From an uncultured beta proteobacterium (GTDB lineage: Bacteria; Pseudomonadota; Gammaproteobacteria; Burkholderiales; SG8-39): a stretch of 64,000 nt of DNA. The position numbers and the translations under genes were made by a program. Positions 53,856 through 62,710 of the stretch are shown in pieces; the first letter of the stretch is position 1, and each line of letters starts with the position of its first letter. Below the pieces are notes generated by a model. That model made no database searches. It had not been told where the DNA came from and worked only from the letters and a program-made list of their open reading frames with translations. The stretch lies in the NCBI GenBank assembly GCA_903859155.1, contig CAIOLO010000162.1:1-64000 (forward strand), read 5' to 3'.

Positions 53856-55205
53856 ATGCTCGAGTCCCTGACCCAACGACTATCCAAGGTCGTCAAGACA
53901 CTGCGCGGCGAAGCGCGGCTGACCGAATCCAACATCCAGGACGCACTGCGGGAGGTGCGCGTGGCTCTGCTTGAGGCCGATGTGGCGCTGCCAGTGGTGC
54001 GCGATTTCATCGCGCGGGTGAAGGAACTGGCCGTCGGCGAGGAGGTCCTGGGAAGCCTCAATCCGGGCCAGGCGCTGGTCGGTGTCGTGCACCGCGAACT
54101 GACTGTGCTGATGGGGGGGGGCGAAGCCGCGCTCGATCTGGCGGTGGTACCACCCGCGGTGATCCTGATGGCCGGTTTGCAGGGGTCGGGCAAAACCACC
54201 TCCAGCGGAAAAATCGCGCGCCGTCTGGTTGCTGACCAGGGCAAAAAAGTGCTGCTCGTTTCCTGCGATGTGTACCGGCCGGCGGCCATCGAGCAATTGC
54301 GCCTGGTCGCGGAGCAGGCAGGGGCCGATTTTTTTCCGTCCGCGCCCGAGCAGAAGCCGCTCGATATAGCTCGCGCGGCGCTGGAATTCGCGCGCACTCA
54401 TTATCACCAGGTTCTCATTGTCGATACCGCAGGGCGGCTGGCGATCGACGCGGCCATGATGGAGGAAATCCGCCAGCTGCACGCGGCCTTGAATCCTGCC
54501 GAAACGCTGTTTGTCGTCGACGCCATGCAGGGGCAGGACGCCGTAAATGTGGCGCGCGTCTTCAGCGAAGCGCTGCCGCTGACCGGGGTGGTGCTGACCA
54601 AGCTCGACGGCGACTCGCGCGGCGGCGCGGCGCTTTCGGTGCGCCAGGTTACCGGCCAGCCCATCAAGTTCGTGGGTGTCAGCGAAAAACTCGACGGCCT
54701 CGAGACCTTTCATCCGGATCGCATGTCCGCACGCATTCTGGGCATGGGGGATGTGCTGTCGCTGGTGGAGGAGGCGCGCAAGGCCGTTGATGTCGACGAG
54801 GCGAAGAAACTTGCCGACAAGTTCAAAAAAGGCAAGGGATTCGACCTCGAGGATTTCAAACAACAGATCCTGCAGATGAAAAAGATGGGCGGCGTATCCG
54901 CGCTGATGGACAAGCTGCCCGCGCAAATGGCCCAGGCGGCGCAGGGAGCGCAGGTCGATGAGGGCCAGTTGCGCCGCACCGAGGGCATCATCAATTCCAT
55001 GACCATGCACGAGCGCGCCAAGCCTGAAGTACTCAAGGCTTCGCGCAAGCGACGCATAGCCGCCGGCGCCGGCGTCTCGGTGCAGGAGGTCAACCGCCTG
55101 CTCAACCAGTTCGAACAGATGCAGAAGATGATGAAAATGATGCAAAAAGGCGGCATGGCGAAAATGATGCGTTCGATGAAAGGTATGCTGCCGCGGGCGT
55201 TTTGA
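53856..55205 (+). CDS. ffh: Signal recognition particle protein Ffh
   Basis: A 449-residue SRP54 GTPase. The N domain is followed by the G domain with P-loop [10 protein letters not shown] (107-116), [10 protein letters not shown] and [10 protein letters not shown]. The Met-rich M domain at the C-terminus ([21 protein letters not shown]) binds 4.5S RNA and signal peptides. A run of nine G residues (54112-54121) encodes MGGGE where relatives have MGEAN; it keeps the frame. Confidence 0.97.
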   Translation: MLESLTQRLSKVVKTLRGEARLTESNIQDALREVRVALLEADVALPVVRDFIARVKELAVGEEVLGSLNPGQALVGVVHRELTVLMGGGEAALDLAVVPPAVILMAGLQGSGKTTSSGKIARRLVADQGKKVLLVSCDVYRPAAIEQLRLVAEQAGADFFPSAPEQKPLDIARAALEFARTHYHQVLIVDTAGRLAIDAAMMEEIRQLHAALNPAETLFVVDAMQGQDAVNVARVFSEALPLTGVVLTKLDGDSRGGAALSVRQVTGQPIKFVGVSEKLDGLETFHPDRMSARILGMGDVLSLVEEARKAVDVDEAKKLADKFKKGKGFDLEDFKQQILQMKKMGGVSALMDKLPAQMAQAAQGAQVDEGQLRRTEGIINSMTMHERAKPEVLKASRKRRIAAGAGVSVQEVNRLLNQFEQMQKMMKMMQKGGMAKMMRSMKGMLPRAF

Positions 55206-55290
55206 GAGCGCTGCCGGGGGCGTTTCGACCCCGATTGACACCCAGGTGCCGGGGCGGCGCCGGCTTAGGCGGGCAAAAGCGTGTTTCCCC

Positions 55291-55320
55291 TTGCCAAACA
55301 GGCCAAAAACCGATTAAAAT
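55291..55320 (+). promoter_or_regulatory. Promoter of the rpsP-rimM-trmD-rplS operon
   Basis: TTGCCA (55291-55296), an 18-bp spacer and TAAAAT (55315-55320). It lies 29 bp before the rpsP ATG. Confidence 0.7.
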
Positions 55321-55348
55321 CACGCCCTTTTCGCATCTCGGAATCCCC

Positions 55349-55603
55349 ATGGTCGTTATACGTCTAGCACGCGGCGGCGCAAAAAAGCGTCCCTTCTACA
55401 GTATCGTCGTCGCGGATTCGCGCCGTACGGTGAGCGGCAGGTTCATCGAGCGAGTCGGGTTTTACAATCCCAAGGCCCCTGAGGGGATGGAAGCGCTGCG
55501 TTTTTCCCTGGATCGCTTGAGTTACTGGACGGGCAAGGGGGCGCAACTCTCTCCCACGGTCGCGCGTCTGCAAAGAACTTACGTCCGGGCGCAGCCCAAA
55601 TAA
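55349..55603 (+). CDS. rpsP: 30S ribosomal protein S16
   Basis: An 84-residue S16. It begins [20 protein letters not shown] and has [13 protein letters not shown], both diagnostic. The gene heads the classical rpsP-rimM-trmD-rplS operon and has its own promoter. ATG 55349 is clear; upstream in-frame codons belong to the ffh-rpsP intergenic region. Confidence 0.98.
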   Translation: MVVIRLARGGAKKRPFYSIVVADSRRTVSGRFIERVGFYNPKAPEGMEALRFSLDRLSYWTGKGAQLSPTVARLQRTYVRAQPK

Positions 55604-55617
55604 GCAGCGCGTCCGGG

Positions 55618-56130
55618 GTGGGTGAGCCGCAATCCCGCCTGGTCGTCATGGGGCGGGTACTTGGGCCCTTTGGCGTTAAAGGCTGGGTCAAGATCCAGCC
55701 ATATACGGAACGGCCAGGCAGCCTGGCGCAGTACCCGGCGTGGTGGATACGGATTGAGCAGGATTGGTGCGAATTCCAGCCGGAGGAGAGCGAGCAGCAC
55801 GGACAGCACCTGGTGGCGCGCATGCGCGGATTTGTGAACCGGGACGAGGCGGCGCGGTTCAGCGGCGCGGAAATCGCGGTGAGGCGGGATGCCCTGCCCA
55901 AAGCCGAAGCGGGAGAGTTTTACCGCTCTGACCTGGTGGATCTGAAGGTGGTCAACCAGGCCGGGGACGATCTTGGCAGGGTGAAGGAAATGTTTGACAA
56001 CGGCGCGCATGACATTCTGCGTGTCGAATGGGAGGGCGGCGAGCGCTTGTTGCCGTTTATTCCTGCGGTGGTAAAGGAAATCGATCTGGATGCCGGGGAG
56101 ATCCGGGTGGAATGGGGTGCGGACTGGTGA
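55618..56130 (+). CDS. rimM: Ribosome maturation factor RimM
   Basis: A 170-residue protein that assists 30S head assembly and binds S19. The RimM domain has [21 protein letters not shown]; the PRC-barrel half has [10 protein letters not shown] and [17 protein letters not shown]. It starts at GTG 55618 (ATG 55648 is possible but would truncate the first strand). Its stop overlaps trmD as GTGA. Confidence 0.95.
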   Translation: MGEPQSRLVVMGRVLGPFGVKGWVKIQPYTERPGSLAQYPAWWIRIEQDWCEFQPEESEQHGQHLVARMRGFVNRDEAARFSGAEIAVRRDALPKAEAGEFYRSDLVDLKVVNQAGDDLGRVKEMFDNGAHDILRVEWEGGERLLPFIPAVVKEIDLDAGEIRVEWGADW

Positions 56131-56873
56131 TCCGGTTCGATTGTGTCACCCTGTTTCCCGAGATGTTCGACGCGGTGTCCGGTTGGGGCATAACGCACCG
56201 GGCGTTGGAACGGGGCCTGTGGAGCCTGGGGTTGTGGAACCCGCGCGATTTCACCGCGGATAATTACCGCACCGTGGATGACAGGCCTTATGGCGGTGGC
56301 CCGGGAATGGTCATGTTGGCCGAACCGCTGGAGAAGGCGATCGCCGCGGCCAGGGAGGCCGCGGAGGGCGAGGCAAGAGTGGTTCACCTGTCGCCCCAGG
56401 GCGGCAAGCTGGACGAGGCGCGAGTGGCTCGTATGGTGCAGGACGGCAGGGTCATCCTGCTGTGCAGCCGCTACGAGGGTGTCGATCAGCGGTTGATCGA
56501 GCAGTGCGTGGATGAAGAAATATCCATCGGGGATTATGTGATCTCCGGGGGAGAGTTGGCGGCGATGGTGTTGATAGACGCGGTGGTGCGACGGCTGCCC
56601 GGTGCTTTGGGTCATGAACGTTCGGCAATCGAGGATTCCTTTGCCGGGGGGCTGCTGGATTGTCCGCAGTACACCCGTCCTGAACGCTATCGGAACAGGG
56701 ATGTTCCGCCGGTACTGCTCTCCGGGCATCATGCGGACATTGGCCGGTGGCGCCTGAAGCAGGCGCTGGGAAGTACCTGGTTGCGGCGGCCGGAGTTGAT
56801 TGAGCAGCGCGGATTGAATAAGCTGGAATTGAGCCTGCTGGATGAGTTCCGGCGGGAGCAAATGGAACGGTAG
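56127..56873 (+). CDS. trmD: tRNA (guanine-37-N1)-methyltransferase TrmD
   Basis: A 248-residue SPOUT methyltransferase. [12 protein letters not shown] is the N-terminus; [19 protein letters not shown] and [15 protein letters not shown] form the knot and SAM site. It makes m1G37 and prevents frameshifting. The start is GTG, overlapping rimM. Confidence 0.97.
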   Translation: MIRFDCVTLFPEMFDAVSGWGITHRALERGLWSLGLWNPRDFTADNYRTVDDRPYGGGPGMVMLAEPLEKAIAAAREAAEGEARVVHLSPQGGKLDEARVARMVQDGRVILLCSRYEGVDQRLIEQCVDEEISIGDYVISGGELAAMVLIDAVVRRLPGALGHERSAIEDSFAGGLLDCPQYTRPERYRNRDVPPVLLSGHHADIGRWRLKQALGSTWLRRPELIEQRGLNKLELSLLDEFRREQMER

Positions 56874-56998
56874 CCGCTGGCCAATGCTGGCTGCGGTTGG
56901 ATGTGGGGCCGGTTCGGAATAGCTGGAACGGCCGCGGAAGCAGTGGAGCACGGGGGGAAGTACCCTTCGTGTTGTCAGGCACTCTTGGGAGCATGAGC

Positions 56999-57406
56999 AT
57001 GAACCTGTTACAAACCCTCGAAAACGAGGAAATCGCCCGTCTGGGCCGCAAGATCCCCACGTTCGCCCCCGGCGACACCGTGGTTGTCAACGTGAGCGTG
57101 GTCGAGGGCGAGCGCAAGCGCGTACAGGCCTATGAAGGCGTGGTTATCGCGAAAAAGAACCGCGGTCTGAATTCGGCCTTCACGGTACGCAAAATGTCCT
57201 CCGGCGAGGGCGTCGAGCGGACCTTCCAGACCTACTCGCCGTTGATCGCCTCGGTCGAGGTCAAGCGCAAGGGCGCCGTGCGCAGCGCCAAGCTCTATTA
57301 CATGCGCGGGCGTTCCGGCAAGTCGGCGCGTATTCGCGAAAAGATCGGCGAAAAGATCGTCAAGGCAGACAAGGTTGCGGAGGCGGCCGTCAAGGTCGCC
57401 GAGTAA
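56999..57406 (+). CDS. rplS: 50S ribosomal protein L19
   Basis: A 135-residue L19. It has [41 protein letters not shown] and [17 protein letters not shown] 56999 has a better-spaced ribosome site (GGGA, about 7 bp) than ATG 56993. It is the last gene of the operon; a hairpin follows at 57481. Confidence 0.97.
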   Translation: MNLLQTLENEEIARLGRKIPTFAPGDTVVVNVSVVEGERKRVQAYEGVVIAKKNRGLNSAFTVRKMSSGEGVERTFQTYSPLIASVEVKRKGAVRSAKLYYMRGRSGKSARIREKIGEKIVKADKVAEAAVKVAE

Positions 57407-57480
57407 CAGCCCTGCCGGGCTTGTGCCGCGGAACGGGCCGCGTTTCTTCATTCGGGACGTCGCTCTGCCGCGTTCGTCAA

Positions 57481-57502
57481 ACGGGACGCCACGGCGTCCC
57501 GT
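57481..57502 (+). terminator. Hairpin downstream of rplS
   Basis: ACGGGACGC (57481-57489) pairs with GCGTCCCGT (57494-57502) around CACG, followed by CTCGTTTG. The stem is strong and the T-run weak. It lies in the 221-bp rplS-ribB gap. A TAAAAT at 57540-57545 may be the -10 for ribB. No FMN riboswitch is seen. Confidence 0.55.
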
Positions 57503-57627
57503 CTCGTTTGTAAAGACTGCGTCAGCGGGGCAAACACCTTAAAATCGGTTTGCCTCGACACAGTTTGTCGAACCTTTCGCGCCAGTCCCTGAAATATTTG
57601 TCGGCGTACCTGTTGAATGGAGTGCTA

Positions 57628-58740
57628 ATGGGCCTGCAACCGATTCCCGAAATCATCGCCGATATCAAGGCGGGCAAGATGGTGATCCTGGTCGACGACG
57701 AGGATCGGGAGAACGAAGGCGACCTGATAGTCGCCGCGCAGTTTGTGACACCCGAGGCGGTCAATTTCATGGCGAAGTTCGGCCGCGGCCTGGTGTGCCT
57801 CGCGCTCACCGAGGTGCGTTGCCGGCAACTCAATCTGCCGCTGATGGTGCGCGACAACCAGGCGCCCCTCGGTACCGCATTTACCGTGTCGATCGAGGCC
57901 GCCAAAGGCGTCACCACCGGCATTTCCGCGCATGACAGGTCGCGGACCATACAGGCCGCAGTGGCCACGGATGCCAGGCCGGAGGATATCGTTCAACCCG
58001 GCCATATCTTTCCGCTGATGGCGCAGGCGGGCGGCGTGCTGGTGCGCGCCGGCCACACCGAGGCCGGATGCGACCTTGCCACGCTGGCGGGTCTGACCCC
58101 GGCAGCGGTGATATGCGAGATCCTGAAAGACGACGGCACCATGGCGCGCCTGCCGGACCTCATCGAATTCGGCCGCACGCACGGGCTGAAGATCGGCACC
58201 ATCGCCGACCTGATCCACTACCGCAGCCAGAATGAAAGCCTGGTCCGCCGCGTCACCGAGCGCCCGGTGAAGACTGCGCAAGGTGAATTCCAGATGCTCG
58301 CGTTTCTGGAGAAAATGACCGGGCAGGTGCACATCGCTTTGACCCTCGGCGAGATCGTGCCCGAGGAGGAAACCCTGGTGCGTGTGCATCAACCGCTGTC
58401 GCTGATCGACCTGATGGACCTGGCAGCGAGCGGCCACTCGTGGACGGTGCCCGATGCGATGGCAAAAATCGCGGAAGAAGGCAAGGGCGTGCTGGTGCTG
58501 CTCAACTGCTCGAGCAGCGCCTCGCAATTGATCGACGATGTGGCGGCCACGCGGCGGCGCAATCCGCATGCCAAGATGGACCTGCTCACCTATGGCATAG
58601 GCGCGCAGATACTGCGCGACCTCAATGTCGGGCGCATGCGCCTGCTTGCGACGCAGCGCAAGATGCCCAGCATGGCCGGATTCGGCCTGGAGGTCAGTGA
58701 CTTCGAGACCCATCACGCACACGCCAGGGGCAACACGTGA
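57628..58740 (+). CDS. ribB: 3,4-dihydroxy-2-butanone-4-phosphate synthase with degenerate RibA-like domain (RibBX)
   Basis: A 370-residue two-domain protein. Residues 1-205 are RibB, with [13 protein letters not shown] (about 22-34) and [13 protein letters not shown]; it makes the four-carbon unit of riboflavin. The C-terminal half aligns with GTP cyclohydrolase II but lacks the three zinc cysteines and the GDxFGSxRCDCG-type region, so it should be inactive, as in the RibBX proteins of other proteobacteria. A separate ribA must exist elsewhere. ATG 57628 has GGAG upstream. It overlaps ribH (GTGA). Confidence 0.93.
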   Translation: MGLQPIPEIIADIKAGKMVILVDDEDRENEGDLIVAAQFVTPEAVNFMAKFGRGLVCLALTEVRCRQLNLPLMVRDNQAPLGTAFTVSIEAAKGVTTGISAHDRSRTIQAAVATDARPEDIVQPGHIFPLMAQAGGVLVRAGHTEAGCDLATLAGLTPAAVICEILKDDGTMARLPDLIEFGRTHGLKIGTIADLIHYRSQNESLVRRVTERPVKTAQGEFQMLAFLEKMTGQVHIALTLGEIVPEEETLVRVHQPLSLIDLMDLAASGHSWTVPDAMAKIAEEGKGVLVLLNCSSSASQLIDDVAATRRRNPHAKMDLLTYGIGAQILRDLNVGRMRLLATQRKMPSMAGFGLEVSDFETHHAHARGNT

Positions 58741-59201
58741 ACACGATCGGCGCCAATCTCGATGCGACCGGCCTGTGTGTGGGCATCGTACGCAGTCGCT
58801 TCAACGAGCGCGTCGGCCTGGCCTTGCTCGACAGTTGCGTGAAGCGCCTGGCCGAGCTCGGTGCTGCGGGCGACGCCATCACCGTGCTCAGCGTGCCGGG
58901 TGCGCTTGAGATTCCCCTCGCGTTGAAAAAGCTTGCCGCCACCGGGCGCTTCCAGGCGTTGATTGCGCTGGGCGCGGTCATTCGCGGGGAGACCTATCAT
59001 TTCGAAATCGTCTCCAACGAATCCTCTGCGGGAATCACCGCGGTCTCGCTGGGCGCCGGCATCCCGATCGCCAACGGCATTCTGACCACCGAAAGCGACG
59101 CGCAGGCCGAAGCGCGCACCACCGAAAAAGGGCGTGATTGCGCCGATGCCGCGGTGGAAATGGCCAATCTCGGCCGCGCCATCGACAAGCTGCGTCCATG
59201 A
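58737..59201 (+). CDS. ribH: 6,7-dimethyl-8-ribityllumazine synthase
   Basis: A 154-residue lumazine synthase, the penultimate riboflavin step. [36 protein letters not shown] (catalytic His) and [12 protein letters not shown] are conserved. It starts at GTG overlapping ribB and its stop overlaps nusB (ATGA). Confidence 0.97.
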   Translation: MNTIGANLDATGLCVGIVRSRFNERVGLALLDSCVKRLAELGAAGDAITVLSVPGALEIPLALKKLAATGRFQALIALGAVIRGETYHFEIVSNESSAGITAVSLGAGIPIANGILTTESDAQAEARTTEKGRDCADAAVEMANLGRAIDKLRP

Positions 59202-59617
59202 AATCAGCGCGTCGCCGCGCGCGTGAACTGGCTGTGCAGGGCTTGTACGCGTGGCAGATGTCGGGCCTGCCCGCTGCCGAGATCCTCGCGCATTTGTCGG
59301 ACACCAAGGAGTTCGAGCGCGCCGATCGCGCCTATCTGAACCGGCTGCTCGGCGGCGTGATCGCAGAGTCTGAGGCCCTGCGGGAAATCATTTCGCCGCT
59401 GCTCGATCGTCCCTGGACCGGGCTGTCACCGGTGGAGCGGGCGGTCCTGCTGCTGGCCGCCTTCGAGTTGAGTGCCATGCCGGAGGTTCCCTTCCGTGTG
59501 GTGATCAACGAAGCGGTCGATCTGGCCAAGATATTCGGCGGCACCGACGGTCATAAATACGTCAATGGCGTTCTTGACCGCGTGTCGCGCGCGCTGCGGC
59601 CCGCGGAGACTGCCTGA
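59198..59617 (+). CDS. nusB: Transcription antitermination protein NusB
   Basis: A 139-residue all-helical protein that binds boxA RNA with S10 in rRNA antitermination. [20 protein letters not shown] and [28 protein letters not shown] are diagnostic. It overlaps ribH by 4 bp; thiL starts 22 bp after its stop. ribH-nusB-thiL-pgpA is a conserved proteobacterial order. Confidence 0.97.
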   Translation: MKSARRRARELAVQGLYAWQMSGLPAAEILAHLSDTKEFERADRAYLNRLLGGVIAESEALREIISPLLDRPWTGLSPVERAVLLLAAFELSAMPEVPFRVVINEAVDLAKIFGGTDGHKYVNGVLDRVSRALRPAETA

Positions 59618-59639
59618 GCCAGAGGGTTTCACATCGCCC

Positions 59640-60602
59640 ATGGCTTCGGAGTTCGACCTCATCCGGCGTTATTTCACCCGCCCCGCGGTGAATGCGGTAC
59701 TGGGCGTCGGCGACGATTGCGCGCTGTGGAGCCCCGCTCCCGGCATGCTTCAGGCGGTGTCCACCGACATGCTGATCGAGGGGCGGCATTTTCTCGCCGC
59801 GACCGACCCTGAAAAGCTGGGGCGCAAGTCGCTGGCCGTAAACCTCTCCGATCTGGCCGCCATGGGTGCCGATCCCCGTTACGCGCTGCTGGCCATCGCG
59901 CTGCCTGCGCCCGACGAGCACTGGATCGCCGCGTTTGCGCGCGGCTTCTTCGCGCAGGCCGGGCGCCACGGGGTGGAGTTGATCGGCGGCGACACCACGC
60001 GCGGACCGCTGGCCATCAGCATCACCGTGATTGGCGAAGTGCCGCAGGCCCATGCGCTGCGCCGCGGCGCCGTGCTCGCGGGCGACGAGGTGTGGCTCTC
60101 GGGGGACACCGGTGGTGCTGCGCTTGCCCTGGCGCATCAGCAGGGCCGCATCCATCTGGGCGGGGACGACCTGGTTGGCTGCCTGGCGCGCCTGGACGAT
60201 CCCGAGCCGCGTGTGGAACTGGGACGACGCCTGCGCGGCATCGCACGCGCGGCCATCGACATTTCCGACGGACTGCTGGCCGATCTTGGCCACGTCGCCG
60301 AAAATTCGGGCGTGGGCATCGATATCACAGCAGAGCGTCTCCCGATGGCGCCGGCCCTGCGTGCCTGTGCCGACGCCGACCTGCGCTGGGAATGCGTTGC
60401 CGCCGGCGGGGACGATTACGAACTTGCCTTCACCGCGCCGCCAGCCTGTCATGCGGCGATCGAACGCATCGGCGCCGAGCTGGGCCTCGCGTTGACGGTC
60501 ATCGGCACGGCGGTGCCCGGTGCGCCCAGGGTGACGCTGCGAGATGTGCGCGGTCAGCCGATGCAACTGGCGCGCTCCGGCTTCGATCACTTCGGCGCAT
60601 GA
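59640..60602 (+). CDS. thiL: Thiamine-monophosphate kinase ThiL
   Basis: A 320-residue enzyme that makes thiamine diphosphate. It has SEFDLIRRYF, GVGDDCALWSP, VNLSDLAAMGADPRYALL, the GGDTTRG metal and phosphate site and AGGDDYELAFT. ATG 59640 is preferred; there is no ribosome site of note. Its stop overlaps an 11-codon mini-ORF that leads to pgpA. Confidence 0.95.
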   Translation: MASEFDLIRRYFTRPAVNAVLGVGDDCALWSPAPGMLQAVSTDMLIEGRHFLAATDPEKLGRKSLAVNLSDLAAMGADPRYALLAIALPAPDEHWIAAFARGFFAQAGRHGVELIGGDTTRGPLAISITVIGEVPQAHALRRGAVLAGDEVWLSGDTGGAALALAHQQGRIHLGGDDLVGCLARLDDPEPRVELGRRLRGIARAAIDISDGLLADLGHVAENSGVGIDITAERLPMAPALRACADADLRWECVAAGGDDYELAFTAPPACHAAIERIGAELGLALTVIGTAVPGAPRVTLRDVRGQPMQLARSGFDHFGA

Positions 60603-60634
60603 AGGCCGCCCCCCTTACCGCAGAACATCCATGA
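60599..60634 (+). other. 11-codon mini-ORF bridging thiL and pgpA (candidate relay)
   Basis: ATG 60599 overlaps the thiL stop (ATGA) and the frame MKAAPLTAEHP ends in a TGA (60632-60634) that overlaps the pgpA ATG (60631) as ATGA. It has exact stop-start overlap at both ends across a 28-bp gap. Confidence 0.45.
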
Positions 60635-61131
60635 TCGTTCGTCCCGACAGGGCATTCCTCGTCTCGCATCCGGCTCATCTGCTGGCGCTGGGATTCGGCA
60701 CCGGCCTCGCGCCGCTGGCACCCGGCACGGTGGGTACGCTGCTGGGTTTTCCGGCGTACTTGATGCTCGCCCGGTGGCTGGATCCCGCCGGCGTGCTGCT
60801 GGCGGCCGTGGTTCTGTTCTTGGTGGGAATCTGGGCCTGCGGGAAAACCGGCGACGATATGGGCATCGCCGACCACAGCGGCATGGTTTGGGACGAAATC
60901 GTCGCTTTTGTCGTGATTCTGGTGTTCACCCCGCCGGGCCTTGCCTGGCAGGCGCTGGCATTTTTCGGGTTCCGGGTGTTTGATGTGCTCAAGCCCCCGC
61001 CGATCCGCCAGGCGGATCGAAAATGGAAAGGCGGATTTGGCGTGATGTTCGACGATATTCTTGCGGCAGGCTACACACTGCTGTTGATGGCGGTGGTGAA
61101 GCGCGTGCTTCCCGCAGACTTCATGTCATGA
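60631..61131 (+). CDS. pgpA: Phosphatidylglycerophosphatase A
   Basis: A 166-residue membrane phosphatase that makes phosphatidylglycerol. GTGLAPLAPGTVGTL, KTGDDMGIADHSGMVWDEIV and RVFDVLKPPPIRQAD with GGFGVMFDDILA are conserved. The start is ATG 60631, giving the usual length; no closer Shine-Dalgarno is seen, so coupling via the mini-ORF may matter. It ends the rib-nus-thi operon. Confidence 0.95.
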   Translation: MIVRPDRAFLVSHPAHLLALGFGTGLAPLAPGTVGTLLGFPAYLMLARWLDPAGVLLAAVVLFLVGIWACGKTGDDMGIADHSGMVWDEIVAFVVILVFTPPGLAWQALAFFGFRVFDVLKPPPIRQADRKWKGGFGVMFDDILAAGYTLLLMAVVKRVLPADFMS

Positions 61132-61275
61132 CTAATGTTGCTTTATTAAACAACGTATATGCCTGTAAATGTACGCCAATAAACGATTGTGCCAATAAAA
61201 TGTTTATGTTTTATGGATCCGAAAAGCGGCCGCGTTTGAGCGGGCCGCGCGCGCATCGTTGCGCCGGGGATTGAT
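61132..61275. other. AT-rich intergenic region between pgpA and pncC
   Basis: The first ~85 bp are strikingly AT-rich. GCCAATAAA occurs twice (61175-61183 and 61191-61199). The GC-rich hairpin GCGGCC/GGCCGC (61226-61231, 61243-61248) follows without a T-run. It is a candidate promoter or terminator region; no gene is seen. Confidence 0.55.
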
Positions 61276-61785
61276 GTGGACCCGGCTGCGATGGATGCTG
61301 CTCTTGCGACGCTGGCAACACTCGCCGGTGCGCGCCTCAAGGCGCGCGGGCTGAAGCTTGCTGCCGCCGAATCGTGCACCGGCGGCTGGATAGCGATGGC
61401 GATAACCGCGGTGGCCGGCAGTTCGCAGTGGTTTGAACGCGGCTTTGTCACCTATTCCAACGAGGCCAAGCACGAAATGCTGGGCGTGGCGCAGGCCACG
61501 CTTGATGCGCAGGGCGCGGTGAGCGAGGCGAGCGCCCGCGAAATGGCGCAGGGCGCAGTCGCACACAGCAGGGCACAGATCGCAGTGGCGGTGACCGGTA
61601 TCGCCGGTCCGGGCGGCGGTTCGGCGGCCAAGCCTGTCGGCACGGTGTGTTTCGCATGGGCCGGACCCGACACCCGATTGCGCAGCGAAACGCGCCTTTT
61701 TCAGGGAAGCCGGGAACAGGTGCGGCGGCAAACGGTGATCGCTGCCCTGCAGGGCATAATTGAGGCGCTGGAGGAAAACCGATGA
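61276..61785 (+). CDS. pncC: Nicotinamide-nucleotide amidohydrolase PncC (CinA C-terminal domain)
   Basis: A 169-residue stand-alone CinA_C protein. AAAESCTGGWIA contains the catalytic Ser region; VTGIAGPGGGSAAKPVGTV is the other block. It deamidates NMN to nicotinate mononucleotide in NAD salvage. The start is GTG 61276 or ATG 61291. It overlaps the following methyltransferase gene by 4 bp (ATGA). Confidence 0.93.
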   Translation: MDPAAMDAALATLATLAGARLKARGLKLAAAESCTGGWIAMAITAVAGSSQWFERGFVTYSNEAKHEMLGVAQATLDAQGAVSEASAREMAQGAVAHSRAQIAVAVTGIAGPGGGSAAKPVGTVCFAWAGPDTRLRSETRLFQGSREQVRRQTVIAALQGIIEALEENR

Positions 61786-62627
61786 AACGATGGCTCTGCG
61801 GGCTGGGATTGTTTTTCGCGCTGGGTGCGGCGCCCTGCGCCTTCGCGCAGGGGAGCTTCGGCCCCTATGTGCCCACGCCCACGGTCATCGTCGAGCGCCT
61901 CCTCGACATGGGATCGGTGACCGGCAAGGACTACCTGATCGACCTGGGCTCGGGTGACGGGCGCATTGTCATCACCGCGGCAAAGAAGCTCGGCGCGCGC
62001 GGCCACGGCATCGATATCCAGGAAAAGCTGGTGGCGATGGCCAACCAGAATGCCGCGAATGAAGGGGTCGCCGACAGGGTGAATTTCGTGCGAGGCGACA
62101 TCATGGAAGCCGATTTGTCGCAGGCGAGCGTCATCACCACTTACCTTCTGCCCAGCACCATCACCAAGCTGGTGCCCAAATTCCTTGCCGAGTTGAAACC
62201 GGGCACGCGCATCGTCTCGCATGATTATCCGATCAGTCCGCTGACCTACGACAAGGTCGTCAGTTTCGACCTGGAGGAAAAAATCAAGATCAGCGGTACT
62301 CCGCTCACCGTGATCTATCTTTATGTGATCCCCGCGAGGGTGAACGGCGAGTGGGCCCTGAGTCTCACCGCGCCTGGAGCGGCGGCCAGGACGTTGAATC
62401 TGCGCATCGAGCAGCGGCCCGAATCGATCGCGGGCAGTATCGAAATCGGCGGCGCGCGCTTTCCGTTGCGCGATCTGCGGGTGCGGGGCGAGGAAATTTC
62501 GTTTTCCTACGCGGCGGGCACGGAGGGCAGTGTTGCGCTGCGCGGCACCGTCAAGGGCGCGGAGATGACCGGAACGGTGGTCTCGTCCCCATCACCGGCA
62601 AAAAACTGGATCGCACAGCGCAGGTAG
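61782..62627 (+). CDS. Exported class I SAM-dependent methyltransferase (FAM173-like)
   Basis: A 281-residue protein with a Sec signal peptide (positively charged MKR, hydrophobic 5-20, cleavage near AFA-QG). The mature part begins YVPTPTVIVERLLDMG and has the SAM motif LIDLGSGDGRIVI (52-64), then GIDIQEKL and VRGDIMEADLS. This pattern resembles the FAM173 lysine methyltransferases. The C-terminal ~90 residues are a separate beta-rich region with no family that I recognise. Export of a SAM enzyme is odd, because SAM is cytoplasmic; the segment could instead be an uncleaved anchor. It overlaps pncC. Substrate unknown. Confidence 0.75.
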   Translation: MKRWLCGLGLFFALGAAPCAFAQGSFGPYVPTPTVIVERLLDMGSVTGKDYLIDLGSGDGRIVITAAKKLGARGHGIDIQEKLVAMANQNAANEGVADRVNFVRGDIMEADLSQASVITTYLLPSTITKLVPKFLAELKPGTRIVSHDYPISPLTYDKVVSFDLEEKIKISGTPLTVIYLYVIPARVNGEWALSLTAPGAAARTLNLRIEQRPESIAGSIEIGGARFPLRDLRVRGEEISFSYAAGTEGSVALRGTVKGAEMTGTVVSSPSPAKNWIAQRR

Positions 62628-62710
62628 GCGCACCCGGGCACGCTCTGTCTGCTGCCGCATCGGCGAATGCGCGCAGCGTAAAATCTGCGCGAAAAAGGAA
62701 GGAGCTGCCG

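Noticed and set aside
57407-57627. FMN riboswitch before ribB
   Set aside because: The conserved AGGG...GGGGTGAAAUUCCC-type aptamer elements are not present.
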